This document shows, piece after piece, positions 24,267-33,657 of a DNA stretch of 42,653 nucleotides. Location: positions 1 through 42,653 of the forward strand of contig CBDFAX010000017.1 in the NCBI GenBank assembly GCA_965245735.1, in the 5' to 3' direction. The notes below the pieces were generated by a model. That model had not been told where the DNA came from and searched no databases. It saw only the letters and a list, made by a program, of their open reading frames with translations. Positions within the stretch are counted from its first letter, which is position 1. Every line of letters begins with the position of its first letter. This DNA is from Abiotrophia sp965245735 (GTDB lineage: Bacteria > Bacillota > Bacilli > Lactobacillales > Aerococcaceae). The position numbers were made by a program, and so were the translations under genes.

Positions 24267-25034
24267 CTAGGCCTGCTCTTGTTGGGCAGCCTGGCGTTTG
24301 AGTAAGGTCTCGAAGAGGAGGGTACCGGCTAGGTTGAGCATGAGCCGGGACCGAATCTTCTTACGCGCTTTGGGCGCATCATAAATCTGAATCAGTTGAT
24401 CACTGAGCTTGGCCAAAGGATTGTGAGTCAGGCTAGTAATGGCCACGATGTGAGTCCCCTTCTGGCGAGCCTTGAGCAAGGTCTCATTGACCGTCTTGTT
24501 GGCCCCGCCCAGGGAAAAGACCACGATGACATCCTCTTTGGTCACAATATCGGGAATGCGTTCAATACTATACTGTTCGAAGAAATCATTGACCCAGACA
24601 TCAATGAGCTTGAGCTTACGGTTAAAGTCGGACATGGGCATATAGCTAGAGCCAATCCCCACGCAGAAGACCCGCCGCGCCGCCAAAACCCGGTCTGCCA
24701 CTGACTCGAAATCCGCCTGGTCAAGTAAGGCCATGGTCTTTTCAAATTCGCCCGTTAATTGGGCCTTCATTAAGTCAAAGTGGCTGGCCTCCAGATGATG
24801 GGCTTCCTGATGGGTTTCCTTACTGCGGCGTAGGTCATACTTGAGTTCATTGAAGGTGGCATAACCTAACTTCTTACCTGCCCGTACAATGGTCGAAGCA
24901 GATAAATGCAGGGCCGCCCCAATAGACTTGAGGGTTTGGGCCTCGATATTATCCTGCTTCATGAGATAGTCGATGACTTCCTGTTCATAGACCGATAATT
25001 CTTCATAGTGAGCCTTTAGATTAACGAAAAACAC
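24267..25034 (-). CDS. RpiR (MurR) family transcriptional regulator
   Basis: A 255-aa regulator with an N-terminal helix-turn-helix (IGAALHLSASTIVRAGKKLGYATFNEL) and a C-terminal SIS sugar-phosphate isomerase-like domain (VFCVGIGSSYMPMSDFNRKL ... VFSLGGANKTVNETL). It probably senses a phosphosugar. The start is a GTG at 25034 after AAGGAGG. The gene is divergent from the PTS gene, which it most likely controls; known maltose PTS regulators such as GlvR are of this family. Confidence 0.9.
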   Translation of the reverse strand: MFFVNLKAHYEELSVYEQEVIDYLMKQDNIEAQTLKSIGAALHLSASTIVRAGKKLGYATFNELKYDLRRSKETHQEAHHLEASHFDLMKAQLTGEFEKTMALLDQADFESVADRVLAARRVFCVGIGSSYMPMSDFNRKLKLIDVWVNDFFEQYSIERIPDIVTKEDVIVVFSLGGANKTVNETLLKARQKGTHIVAITSLTHNPLAKLSDQLIQIYDAPKARKKIRSRLMLNLAGTLLFETLLKRQAAQQEQA

Positions 25035-25070
25035 GTCATCCCTCCTTATCCCCTAAGGGTTTACATCTCT

Positions 25071-25099
25071 ATTGTACCATAGCTGGGACCAGCTACAAA
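25071..25099 (-). promoter_or_regulatory. rpiR promoter with dyad operator in the spacer
   Basis: On the minus strand TTTGTA, 17 bases, TACAAT (25071-25076). The spacer holds the perfect dyad TAGCTGG-GA-CCAGCTA (25080-25095), a likely autoregulatory site. Confidence 0.6.
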
Positions 25100-25165
25100 A
25101 TTTAGAGGTAATTTTACCTGTCGGAGTCAATTTTATCTTCCTTGGGAACTTTTTAGCACATTTAC

Positions 25166-25192
25166 CTAAAGCGCTTGCTTTTTTGCTAGAAT
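25166..25192 (+). promoter_or_regulatory. PTS promoter with a cre-like site
   Basis: TGCTAGAAT is an extended -10 (25184-25192). The cre-like CTAAAGCGCTTGCT (25166-25179) covers the region where a -35 would lie, so CcpA-mediated catabolite repression is expected. Confidence 0.6.
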
Positions 25193-25224
25193 AGACTTAT
25201 CAAATTATGAAGGAGCGACTAGCA

Positions 25225-26940
25225 ATGAGTCAAAAAAACAAATTTGTTTATGCCTTTGAGCAGTTTGGCCGATCCTTCCTCTTACCTGTTTCGGTCTTGC
25301 CAGGGGCCGGGATTATCAAGGGGATTGGGACTGCCTTCTCTAACTCAGACACCTTGAAGATGTTCCCTGTTCTTCAGAACGGAATCTTCCAATTCATTAT
25401 GAAATTCTTTATTACCTTAGGGGACACCGCCTTCAACAACCTACCAATCATCTTCGCTGTCGGCGTAGCCGTTGGTTTAGCAAAACGCGAAAAAGGTTCT
25501 GCTGCCCTATCCGGGGTGCTAGGTTTCATCGTCCTACACTCTGTCCTCAACTTCCTCCTAGTTCAAAGCCATAGCTTGGTGGACACCAGCAAGTTATCCA
25601 GCGCTGAAGCTAAACTAGCCATGGCCAATGCCATGCAGACTAAGGTCATGGGGATTCAAACCCTGGACCTCAGCGTCTTCGGGGGGATTATCGTCGGGAT
25701 TGTGGTCTTCTTCGTTCACCGTTGGGCGGTTAAGAAACAATTACCTGCCCTAATCGGCTTCTTCAGTGGTCCACGTTTCGTACCGATTGTGACTATCGTT
25801 GCCATGGCCTTTGTTTCGGTTATCCTCTTCTTTATCTGGCCACCAATCCAACAAGGGATTTCAGTTATGTCCGTCTTCATCTTGAAGTCTGGTCCTCTAG
25901 GCACCTTCCTCTACGGGCTAGTTGAACGGGCACTCCTACCATTTGGTCTCCACCATGGGCTGAACTGGCCAGTACGTACTACTGAATTAGGTGGGACCTG
26001 GACCATCAATGGCGAACGCGTCGTGGGTACCATTAATGCCTATCTAGCATCCCTAGCGGATCCTAACATTACTTCTATTGACCCATCCATCACCCGTTTC
26101 AACGGCGGGAAGTTCGTTTACTTCATGTTCGGTTTATCTGGGGCTGCCTACGCTATGTACAAGACAGCCGATCCTAAGAAACGCAAAGTCGTAGGCTCTC
26201 TGCTCTTCGCAGCTGCCGGTACTGCCTTCTTAACCGGGATTACCGAACCAATTGAATTTACCTTCCTCTTCGTTGCCCCAATCCTCTATGTCGCTCATGC
26301 CTTCATGGCTGGGGCTGCCCTATTGGTCATGCACCTCTTAGGTGCTGGGGTGGCAACACCAACCGGTCACGGTTTTATCAACTTAATCATCTACGGCGTA
26401 CTGCAAGGGCCTAAGACCCACTGGTGGTTAGTCTTCATCGTCGGCATCCCTTGCTTCATCCTCTACTACTATGTCTTCCGCTTGCTTATCCTCAAATTCG
26501 ATTTGAAGACACCAGGTCGTGAAGATAGCGATGAAGTCAAACTTTCAAGCAAGAAAGAAGCGCGCGAAAAACTGGGTGTGACCATTAACCAAGTCGGTCA
26601 AGACAATAGTAACAATGACTTACATCCTGAAGACCAAGCCCTACTAAACTCAGCTACCGCCATGAAGACCATTCCTGATAGTCCAGAAGGCATCTATCAA
26701 CAAGCCCTGGGCTTGATTGCAGCTCATGGTGGCCCAGACAACATCGAAGAAGTCAACGCCTGCATCACCCGCTTACGGATTAATGTCAAAGACAAAGCCC
26801 AAGTGGATAAAGACACCATCGTTCATCAATTAGGTGCCCTGGGCTTTGCTGAAAACGACATGCAAATGCAATCCATCTATGGCGCCCACGCCAATGTCTT
26901 GAAAATGGAGATCCAAGACATCCTCGGCATGGAGGAATAA
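25225..26940 (+). CDS. PTS sugar transporter EIICB, glucose/maltose family (MalX-like)
   Basis: A 571-aa PTS permease. The EIIC part has about ten membrane segments with LPFGLHHGLNWPVRT and the sugar-site motif TGITEPIEFTFLFVAPILYV. A linker leads to a C-terminal EIIB domain in which the phosphorylated Cys513 lies in NACITRLRINV. Overall it resembles E. coli MalX and maltose/alpha-glucoside permeases. No EIIA domain is fused, so it should use the common glucose EIIA. The start ATG at 25225 is placed after AAGGAG; an in-frame ATG 18 bases upstream lies inside that site. Substrate is inferred from family only. Confidence 0.92.
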   Translation: MSQKNKFVYAFEQFGRSFLLPVSVLPGAGIIKGIGTAFSNSDTLKMFPVLQNGIFQFIMKFFITLGDTAFNNLPIIFAVGVAVGLAKREKGSAALSGVLGFIVLHSVLNFLLVQSHSLVDTSKLSSAEAKLAMANAMQTKVMGIQTLDLSVFGGIIVGIVVFFVHRWAVKKQLPALIGFFSGPRFVPIVTIVAMAFVSVILFFIWPPIQQGISVMSVFILKSGPLGTFLYGLVERALLPFGLHHGLNWPVRTTELGGTWTINGERVVGTINAYLASLADPNITSIDPSITRFNGGKFVYFMFGLSGAAYAMYKTADPKKRKVVGSLLFAAAGTAFLTGITEPIEFTFLFVAPILYVAHAFMAGAALLVMHLLGAGVATPTGHGFINLIIYGVLQGPKTHWWLVFIVGIPCFILYYYVFRLLILKFDLKTPGREDSDEVKLSSKKEAREKLGVTINQVGQDNSNNDLHPEDQALLNSATAMKTIPDSPEGIYQQALGLIAAHGGPDNIEEVNACITRLRINVKDKAQVDKDTIVHQLGALGFAENDMQMQSIYGAHANVLKMEIQDILGMEE

Positions 26941-26943
26941 GTC

Positions 26944-27702
26944 ATGCGTAACCTCTTTGTGACAGACTTAGATGGTACCTTCGTCAAGGATTCTGTCACG
27001 GTCAATGCAGCTGATTTGGCGGCCTACCATACCGCCAAAGAGCTGGGCGACTTCTCCATCGCCACTGGCCGCTCCCTGGCAGAGATCCAGTACATTGTCC
27101 AAGGCAATGACCTCGATGTCACGCATATGATTGGCTTTAACGGCGCGGTGGTGACCCGCTATGCCCAACTCCTGGCCGAGCATCACTTACCTGAAGACGT
27201 TACGCCCAAGCTGCTGGCTTATTTCAAGGAGCAAAAATTAATCTTTGATGCCCTAGACGGTCAACGTCGCATTGGTAACTTCGACCACGAGCATAAACAA
27301 CGGCTCTGGAATATGCCTTTGATTTGCTTGCCAGACCCTTATCCGGCCTTAGAAGGCCATCGCCTCTACAAGGTCAATGTCCGCCCAAGTGCTGAGACTG
27401 CCGACTTCTACCTAGCTGACCTGCAAGCCAAGTTTCCTCAACTGGCTACCTATAAGTCAGGCTCTACACGGCTGGAAGTAACGGCCCAAGGAGTCTCCAA
27501 GGCCTCCGGCTTAGCCATCATCCGGTCTGACTATGACCGCCTGGTAGTCTTTGGCGACTCAGGCAATGACAGCGACATGTTCGCAGTGGCTGATATTTCC
27601 TATTGTATGGATCATGCTCCAGCTGAGGTTCAAGCCCAAGCCACTCATGTGGTAGCTAGCTTTGCTGACGCCATGGCCCATTTCCAAGCACACTATCTAT
27701 AA
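26944..27702 (+). CDS. HAD superfamily phosphatase (Cof type)
   Basis: A 252-aa HAD hydrolase. Motif I is FVTDLDGTFV, motif II the Thr/Ser of ATGRSL, and motif IV GDSGNDSDMF with the acidic metal ligands. A Cof-type cap lies between motifs II and III. Such enzymes dephosphorylate sugar phosphates or other small phosphate esters. It starts 3 bases after the PTS gene, so it likely removes phosphate from the sugar it imports or prevents sugar-phosphate stress. No glycosidase accompanies the pair. Confidence 0.9.
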   Translation: MRNLFVTDLDGTFVKDSVTVNAADLAAYHTAKELGDFSIATGRSLAEIQYIVQGNDLDVTHMIGFNGAVVTRYAQLLAEHHLPEDVTPKLLAYFKEQKLIFDALDGQRRIGNFDHEHKQRLWNMPLICLPDPYPALEGHRLYKVNVRPSAETADFYLADLQAKFPQLATYKSGSTRLEVTAQGVSKASGLAIIRSDYDRLVVFGDSGNDSDMFAVADISYCMDHAPAEVQAQATHVVASFADAMAHFQAHYL

Positions 27703-27748
27703 AGCCTCAAGACCCGCCTCACTTCCTTCACTTCCGCGGGTATAGGAC

Positions 27749-27785
27749 AAAAGGCAGCTAGCCCAGTGAGGGTTAGCTGCCTTTT
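27749..27785 (+). terminator. Terminator of the PTS-HAD operon
   Basis: AAAAGGCAGCTA-GCCC-AGTGA-GGG-TTAGCTGCC followed by TTTTT. Confidence 0.88.
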
Positions 27786-27791
27786 TGTTCT

Positions 27792-27825
27792 CCCTATCTA
27801 TCAATCTATCTATTGATAGATAGGG
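27792..27825 (-). repeat. CCCTAT hairpin repeat, copy 4
   Basis: 14-bp arms CCCTATCTATCAAT and ATTGATAGATAGGG flank CTATCT. On the minus strand GCACGTAAA precedes it by about 20 bases. It is the exact reverse complement of copy 5 at 37563-37596. Confidence 0.7.
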
Positions 27826-27901
27826 TCTGAAGCCCCCTTTTTTACGTGCTGATTTAGTCACAACTTTTCAACGACTCCTCTATTTCCTGGCCCGACCCAA
27901 C

Positions 27902-27933
27902 AAAAAAAGAGGACGGGAATGACTCCCATCCTC
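27902..27933 (-). terminator. Terminator of the cit-oad operon
   Basis: On the minus strand GAGGATGGGA and TCCCGTCCTC pair around a short loop, followed by seven T residues, 7 bases after the oadA stop. Confidence 0.85.
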
Positions 27934-27939
27934 TCTAGC

Positions 27940-29334
27940 TTATTGTAAATCCAGAGAAACTTCCACGGTCTGCACAGGCACGTCATAGTAGGGATCTTCC
28001 CGGCGGCCTAGGTAATCCTTGGCTTGTTGTGGGAAGAGGGCATACATGAGTAAATCCTCGTCAGACTTAGCGTAGTCCTTAATTTCTTCCCGCAATTCTG
28101 GTAATTGCGGCTCAATCAAGTCAGCAGGTCGTACTGTTACAACTTCTGCGTCCCCAATAATGGTTTGCTTGACTTCTGGATCAATCTTGGCTGGTGCTTG
28201 ACCGTAGTGACCTAGCACATAGTCCTTAATTTCCTTAGGCACCATCTTGTAGCGTTGGCCAGAGATGACGTTCATCACTGCCTGGGTCCCTACCATTTGT
28301 GATAATGGGGTTACCAATGGTGGATAGCCTAAGTCAGCCCGTACTTTTGGTACTTCAGCAAGTACTTGATCATACTTATCAGCCAAACCTTGTTCGGTTA
28401 ATTGGCTGAGCAAGTTGGATAACATACCGCCAGGCACTTGATAAATCAAAGTCTTTGGCTCAGTATCCTTAACCTTAGGATTGAGAATACCTTCAGCCCG
28501 GAACTTGTCGCGGATGCCGTTGAAGTAAGCTGCTGCCGCTTCTACTTCTTTCATATCCACACCTGTCTTGAAGCCTAAGTCTTCTAAGGCTAAGACCATC
28601 GATTCAGTGGCTGGCTGGCTAGTCCCGCCAGAGAAGGATGACAGGGCTGTGTCGATAATGTCGGCCCCTGCTTCCGCTACCTTGAGGTAGGTCATCTCAG
28701 AAATCCCGCTAGTTGCATGGGTGTGGACTTCCAAAGGTAAATCTACCTTATCCTTGATACGGCTAACCAATTCATAGCCAGCTTGTGGTGTTAGAACCCC
28801 TGCCATATCCTTGATACAGATAGAATCTGCCCCGAATTTAGCCATGCGTCCTACCAAGTCCACATAGTAGTCTATGGTGTGAACTGGGCTAGTGGTGTAG
28901 GAAATAGCTGTTTGGGCTAAGCCCCCTGCTTCCTTGGTTGCTTCAATCGAAGTTTGTAGGTTGCGCACATCGTTCAAGGCATCGAAGATACGGATAATAT
29001 CAATCCCATTTTCGACTGATTTTTGCACGAAGAGCTTGACCACATCGTCCGCATAGTTACGGTAACCTAGCAGGTTTTGACCCCGCAAGAGCATTTGTAA
29101 CTTGGTGTTTTTGACCGCTGCGCGAATTTGACGCAGACGTTCCCATGGATCTTCGTTTAAGAAACGGATGCAAGAGTCAAAGGTCGCACCGCCCCATACT
29201 TCTAGGGCATGGAAACCTGCTTGATCCAGGGTTTTCAGAATTGGCAACATATCTTCCGTCGTCATACGAGTGGCAATTTGGCTTTGTTGGCCATCCCGTA
29301 AGACTGTTTCAGTGATACGAATTAATTTGCTCAT
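27940..29334 (-). CDS. oadA: Oxaloacetate decarboxylase, alpha (carboxyltransferase) subunit
   Basis: OadA transfers the carboxyl group from oxaloacetate to biotin, giving pyruvate. The 464-aa protein has the catalytic barrel motifs LRDGQQS (Asp14), GGATFDSCIRFL, IKDMAGVLTP with the catalytic Lys, and the metal ligands in VHTHATSG. It lacks the fused biotin domain of Klebsiella OadA; biotin is on a separate protein. It is the last gene of the cit-oad operon and follows citX. Confidence 0.95.
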   Translation of the reverse strand: MSKLIRITETVLRDGQQSQIATRMTTEDMLPILKTLDQAGFHALEVWGGATFDSCIRFLNEDPWERLRQIRAAVKNTKLQMLLRGQNLLGYRNYADDVVKLFVQKSVENGIDIIRIFDALNDVRNLQTSIEATKEAGGLAQTAISYTTSPVHTIDYYVDLVGRMAKFGADSICIKDMAGVLTPQAGYELVSRIKDKVDLPLEVHTHATSGISEMTYLKVAEAGADIIDTALSSFSGGTSQPATESMVLALEDLGFKTGVDMKEVEAAAAYFNGIRDKFRAEGILNPKVKDTEPKTLIYQVPGGMLSNLLSQLTEQGLADKYDQVLAEVPKVRADLGYPPLVTPLSQMVGTQAVMNVISGQRYKMVPKEIKDYVLGHYGQAPAKIDPEVKQTIIGDAEVVTVRPADLIEPQLPELREEIKDYAKSDEDLLMYALFPQQAKDYLGRREDPYYDVPVQTVEVSLDLQ

Positions 29335-29349
29335 AGTTTATTCCTTTCC

Positions 29350-29904
29350 TTAAGGGGATTCAGTCTGGGCCTCATAGTTAGCGACGGCCTGACTGATATA
29401 GGCCTGCATGTCCGCTACTGAGTGTTGGCGTGAGCGTGCACACTGCTTGGCGTCTGCTTGGCAGAGGAAGCACTGGCGCGGGGCCAATCCTAACTGCCGC
29501 CGACTGATAGGGCAGGGTATGCCTTCCACCAGTTCCAGCACATCCAAGTCTAGTAGGCGACCTAAGGGGTGCTGCCCTTCAAAGGCCACTAAATGCCGCT
29601 TGACTAGCTCAGCCTCCTGGCTAACCACCCAATAGGCCTCTAACCCTGTCACGGCCTCCAGCAAATCCTGGTAGAGGACCGCCTCTTGGGCCAAATGGTC
29701 ACTAACTAGCTGGGCTAGCCGGTGACCGATTTTGGACAGGCCTTCAGAGTTTTTGACAGGCCCCGGCGTATTGAGGGTCATGGAGACCAATACAGCCGGC
29801 GCATAGGTCTCAAGTAAGTGAGCCTGGCGCTGGCTCCGCGCCTCGCGGGCTGATAGAACCTGGCCCAACTGGACTTCAGGCCCATCAAAGAGTCCCTTAG
29901 ACAT
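29350..29904 (-). CDS. citX: Apo-citrate lyase phosphoribosyl-dephospho-CoA transferase
   Basis: CitX attaches the 2'-(5''-phosphoribosyl)-3'-dephospho-CoA group to CitD. The 184-aa protein shows the family motifs PGPVKNSEGLSKIGHR, GRLLDLDVL and the Cys-rich RQCFLCQADAKQCARSRQHS. Its ATG at 29904 overlaps the citF stop, so the frame extension to 29934 is a shadow inside citF. Confidence 0.93.
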   Translation of the reverse strand: MSKGLFDGPEVQLGQVLSAREARSQRQAHLLETYAPAVLVSMTLNTPGPVKNSEGLSKIGHRLAQLVSDHLAQEAVLYQDLLEAVTGLEAYWVVSQEAELVKRHLVAFEGQHPLGRLLDLDVLELVEGIPCPISRRQLGLAPRQCFLCQADAKQCARSRQHSVADMQAYISQAVANYEAQTESP

Positions 29905-31429
29905 TGCGCACCACGTCGATGACGCTACCGTCACGATATTCGATGACCGCTACGACCTTGTCCCCGTATTGAATCGGTTCTGGGTTGCCCACAATGCTGT
30001 AGGCTTTTTCTTTGAGTTCTTGGATGGTGTATTGAGGCACCTTGAGAGACTTGAAGTGTTCGACTAAGTCTGGACGGTTAGGGTTAACCGCAATCCCAAT
30101 CTCAGTGACGACCACGTCCACGCTAGTCCCTGGTGTTACGACCGTGTTAACAGAGTCTACGAATGTTGGAATACGGCCACGTACTAATGGCGAAATCACC
30201 ATGGACATCTTAGAAGCAAAGGCCGTATCACAGTGACCACCAGAAGCCCCACGGATAACCCCGTCAGAACCGGTCATGACATTGACGTTGAAGTCAGTAT
30301 CAACTTCCAAGGCAGACAAGATGGCGACATCCAAACGGTTAACCATGGCCCCTTTGGACAGTGGGTTAGCATACATGCTAGCGTCGATTTCGTAGTGGTC
30401 TGCGTTGCGACCTAAGGATACTGCCGATGGGTGGTCAAAGTCTTGAACGTCGATGACCTTCTCAACGAGGCCTTCTTCTAAGAGTTCAACCATGGCATTG
30501 GTAATCCCACCTAGCACGAAGCTGGCCTTAATGCCGTCTTTAATCATTTGTTCGCGGATAAAGCGGGTTGCAGCTAGTGAAGCACCACCCGTCCCTGTTT
30601 GGAAGGAGAAGCCTTCCTTATAGTAAGGAGAACCGGTAATCACCTTCGAAGCATATTCTGCAATCAAGAGCTCTTTAGGGTTCTTGGTGAAGCGAGTTGC
30701 CCCTTTGGCAATCCCTTGAGGATCCCCAATGGCATCTACTACGACCACATAGTCCACGTCTGTTTGCGGAATGGAAATTGGGGTGTTTGGATATGGTACC
30801 AAGGAGTCAGTGATGACCACTACTTGGTCGGCATATTTAGCATCAATCATGGCATAACCTAGGGAGCCACAAGTCGCTTTCCCTTTGGTCCCGTTGACGT
30901 TCCCATATTCGTCAGAACTTGGGGCACCTAAGAAGGCTACGTCAATGTGGATGTCGCCTGCCGTAATGGCACGGGCACGCCCCCCGTGGGAACGAATCAC
31001 TACTGGATTTTCCATAATACCGGAAGAAATGGCAGCCCCTAACTTGTCACGCAAACCACTAGAGGTAATGTTGGTGACAACCCCATTCTTGATGTGTTCG
31101 ATGAGGGGTTCATGTACGTTGGCAATAGAAGAAGGTGCGATGGAGAGATTCTTGATCCCCATTTTAGCAATTTCTTCCATGACCATATTGATGACATAGT
31201 CCCCTTCACGGAAATGGTGGTGGAAGGAAATAGTCATGCCGTCTTTGAGGCCGGTCTTTTCAATGGCTTCGCGAAGGCTACCCAAGAGTTTTTCTTGGCG
31301 TGGTTCAACGGGCTTAACCTTACGGCTTGAAGCTTCATAAGGCTTAATCCGAGCCAGCTCTCCTTCATAGACGCCGTATTGATCGGCGATTGCTTGTGGA
31401 ATTTCACGTCCTGCTTTGTTGACTACCAT
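29897..31429 (-). CDS. citF: Citrate lyase alpha subunit (citrate CoA-transferase)
   Basis: CitF swaps the acetyl group on the CitD carrier for citrate. The 510-aa protein has the usual signatures: FHHHFREGDYVINMVMEEIA, SGLRDKLGAAISSGIME, GGRARAITAGDIHIDVAFLG, and GVIRGASGGHCDTA near the C-terminus. It is separated from citE by one base. Confidence 0.97.
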   Translation of the reverse strand: MVVNKAGREIPQAIADQYGVYEGELARIKPYEASSRKVKPVEPRQEKLLGSLREAIEKTGLKDGMTISFHHHFREGDYVINMVMEEIAKMGIKNLSIAPSSIANVHEPLIEHIKNGVVTNITSSGLRDKLGAAISSGIMENPVVIRSHGGRARAITAGDIHIDVAFLGAPSSDEYGNVNGTKGKATCGSLGYAMIDAKYADQVVVITDSLVPYPNTPISIPQTDVDYVVVVDAIGDPQGIAKGATRFTKNPKELLIAEYASKVITGSPYYKEGFSFQTGTGGASLAATRFIREQMIKDGIKASFVLGGITNAMVELLEEGLVEKVIDVQDFDHPSAVSLGRNADHYEIDASMYANPLSKGAMVNRLDVAILSALEVDTDFNVNVMTGSDGVIRGASGGHCDTAFASKMSMVISPLVRGRIPTFVDSVNTVVTPGTSVDVVVTEIGIAVNPNRPDLVEHFKSLKVPQYTIQELKEKAYSIVGNPEPIQYGDKVVAVIEYRDGSVIDVVRNV

Positions 31430-31430
31430 C

Positions 31431-32318
31431 TTAAATTTCCTCCTCGCTAATGAGTCCCGCTGCTTTGGCTAGGGCAATGACCCGCTCAGCGCGTTCCACG
31501 ATTGGCTTGTCGACCATTTTCCCTTTGACTGAGATGACGCCAGAGCCTTTAGCTTCAGCTTCACGAATCGCCCAGATAATTTCCTTAGACTGTTGGATTT
31601 CTTTCTCAGTTGGGGCATATACTTCATTAACCACTGGAATTTGGCGTGGGTTGATGACCGATTTACCATCGAAACCTAATTGTTTGATGCGGGCTACTTC
31701 CTCACGGAAGCCGTCCATGTTGTCTACGTTAGAGTAGACAGTGTCGATTGCGGCGATCCCTGCGGCACGCGCTGCATGTAAAATCATGCTACGTGCAAAG
31801 AAGAGTTCTTGACCATCAGGGTAACGGCGAGTCTTCATGTTGGTCACATAGTCTTCCGCCCCTAAGGCAATCCCAATCAGACGGTCAGATGCCTTAGCAA
31901 TCTCACGAGCATTTAGCACCCCTTCAGCTGATTCGATGGCCGCCATCATCTTGGTGCGACCAAGAGGAATATTATTTTCCTGCTCGACACGGGTAATTAT
32001 AGCATCGACATCCACGATATCTTGGGCGTTTTCGGTCTTAGGCAGACGTACCACGTCAACCCCAGCCAAGACGACCGCTTCGATATCTAGGGCACCGGTA
32101 GTGTCCAGCCCGTTAATCCGTACAACGGTTTCGACATTGCTGTAGTCAAAGGTTTTGAGGGCGAAGTGCACCAAGGTGCGGGCAGAGTCTTTTTCCTTGA
32201 GGGAGACTGCATCTTCTAGGTCAAACATAATAGAGTCAGCCCCGTATAGTGGCGCATCGCGTAGCATGGCAGCATTAGCACCAGGGACAAACATCATTGT
32301 TCTTCTTAAGCGTTCCAT
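31431..32318 (-). CDS. citE: Citrate lyase beta subunit (citryl-ACP lyase)
   Basis: CitE cleaves citryl-ACP to acetyl-ACP and oxaloacetate. The 295-aa protein is of the CitE/HpcH aldolase fold with FVPGANAAML, DSIMFDLEDAV, VRLPKTENAQDI, the metal ligands in MMAAIESAEGVLNA and GAEDYVTNM. The start overlaps the citD end by 13 bases. Confidence 0.97.
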   Translation of the reverse strand: MERLRRTMMFVPGANAAMLRDAPLYGADSIMFDLEDAVSLKEKDSARTLVHFALKTFDYSNVETVVRINGLDTTGALDIEAVVLAGVDVVRLPKTENAQDIVDVDAIITRVEQENNIPLGRTKMMAAIESAEGVLNAREIAKASDRLIGIALGAEDYVTNMKTRRYPDGQELFFARSMILHAARAAGIAAIDTVYSNVDNMDGFREEVARIKQLGFDGKSVINPRQIPVVNEVYAPTEKEIQQSKEIIWAIREAEAKGSGVISVKGKMVDKPIVERAERVIALAKAAGLISEEEI

Positions 32319-32614
32319 GAGTCAATCTCCTTCCAATTATATTCTGATAAGTCAGCAGCGCGGTGGGCCACCGTAATGGTCCGAGCTTGGATGGTGCAAT
32401 CTAAGGCACCCTTGTCAACCGCTACTACTTGAGCTGATTGAATGCCTAGGCGGGTCAAAGTGTCTTCAATGACACGACGAATTTGCGCCCCAAATTGTTT
32501 TTCGACTGAACTTTCTAATTGAATGTCAATGCGTCCAGCATCACTCGGATTCAAGGTAATCATAATGTCGCTTGATTCCAAGGTGCCAACAACTGCACTT
32601 TTTTTAATTTCCAT
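32306..32614 (-). CDS. citD: Citrate lyase gamma subunit (acyl carrier protein)
   Basis: The 102-aa carrier of the lyase complex. Ser14 in VVGTLESSDIMITLNP is the predicted attachment site of the prosthetic group, the same residue number as in Klebsiella CitD. The length is normal. Confidence 0.95.
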   Translation of the reverse strand: MEIKKSAVVGTLESSDIMITLNPSDAGRIDIQLESSVEKQFGAQIRRVIEDTLTRLGIQSAQVVAVDKGALDCTIQARTITVAHRAADLSEYNWKEIDSWNA

Positions 32615-32643
32615 CTTTATTCCACCTTTTCTCTCTGGGCATC

Positions 32644-33651
32644 TTAGCCCAGTAAGTCTTGTGACTGTATGTAATGATAGGTTGACTGTGGGACTAGGTT
32701 GACCCAGTCAGCTAGCTTCCCTGCTTGAATCGCTGCCCGTACGCGGGTCGCACTAATAACCTGGCCGTCCTTTTCTAGACGGGGGATAATCTTTAGGTCT
32801 AGGTCCTGGCCGAAGGCTTGGGCCAAGGCCTGATTGTAGACTTGGGTGACCGGCGATAGGGGTTCTTCCCCTACAAAACGAATGGCAATCTCTAGACTAG
32901 GCGCAATGAACTGCTTGAAGACTTGCGCATCAAGTTCTGCCTGGACCTGAGACACCGCCAAATCCGCCCTTTCTTTAAGGAAGTAGGAGGGGAAGGTAGC
33001 CTGCGAGACCATATAATCTCGGCTAGGCAGGACCGTAACATTGGCTAAATCTGCCACCCCGGCTTGGACCATTTTGAAGCGATCTTGCGCGCTAAAATAG
33101 GACCGATCTTCGGATACCACGAAGATATAAAGGTGGTCACAGGCCGTTAAGGCCTGCTCTACCAAATAGCGATGTCCTAGGGTAAAGGGGTTAGCGTTCA
33201 TGACGATGGCCCCATTTTTGGAGCTATCCACCTTATGCTGAGCCAAATAGCTCAGATAGTCCTGAAAGGACGGGAAGCCCTGCTCCATAAAGAGCAAGGC
33301 TTCGGTTTGCGCCAGAAGCCGAAAGCCCAAGGCCTTAAAGTAAGGAAGATTCTTTGGTTTAGTATAGACGAAGCGATTGGTCAAGCCTTCCTGGTCCAAA
33401 CGTTCCAAGAGAGCCATAACCACTTGCGTCAGCAAATTCTCTGACTGATAGGCGGCGCAAACCACCAAACACTTGAGAATCTTGCCGTCCAAGGACCCAG
33501 TCGCTGCCAAGCGTGCCCCATCATAAATGCCGATTGTATAATCGACCCTTTCCTGGTCACTCAGCTTGGCGGCCTGCATTAAGGTCTGCCAATCTTTCAA
33601 GGCTTGCGGGTCACGGTCCAACCAGAGGCGTCTGGTCACATAGCCGTCCAT
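32644..33651 (-). CDS. citC: [Citrate (pro-3S)-lyase] ligase
   Basis: CitC uses ATP to acetylate the citrate lyase carrier and thereby activates the complex. The 335-aa protein has an N-terminal GNAT-like domain and a C-terminal nucleotidyltransferase domain with MNANPFTLGHRYL (the HxGH-like motif) and ISATRVR, equivalent to ISxSxVR. Its ribosome site lies inside the end of the small OadG-like gene. Confidence 0.94.
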   Translation of the reverse strand: MDGYVTRRLWLDRDPQALKDWQTLMQAAKLSDQERVDYTIGIYDGARLAATGSLDGKILKCLVVCAAYQSENLLTQVVMALLERLDQEGLTNRFVYTKPKNLPYFKALGFRLLAQTEALLFMEQGFPSFQDYLSYLAQHKVDSSKNGAIVMNANPFTLGHRYLVEQALTACDHLYIFVVSEDRSYFSAQDRFKMVQAGVADLANVTVLPSRDYMVSQATFPSYFLKERADLAVSQVQAELDAQVFKQFIAPSLEIAIRFVGEEPLSPVTQVYNQALAQAFGQDLDLKIIPRLEKDGQVISATRVRAAIQAGKLADWVNLVPQSTYHYIQSQDLLG

Positions 33652-33657
33652 TTTGTC

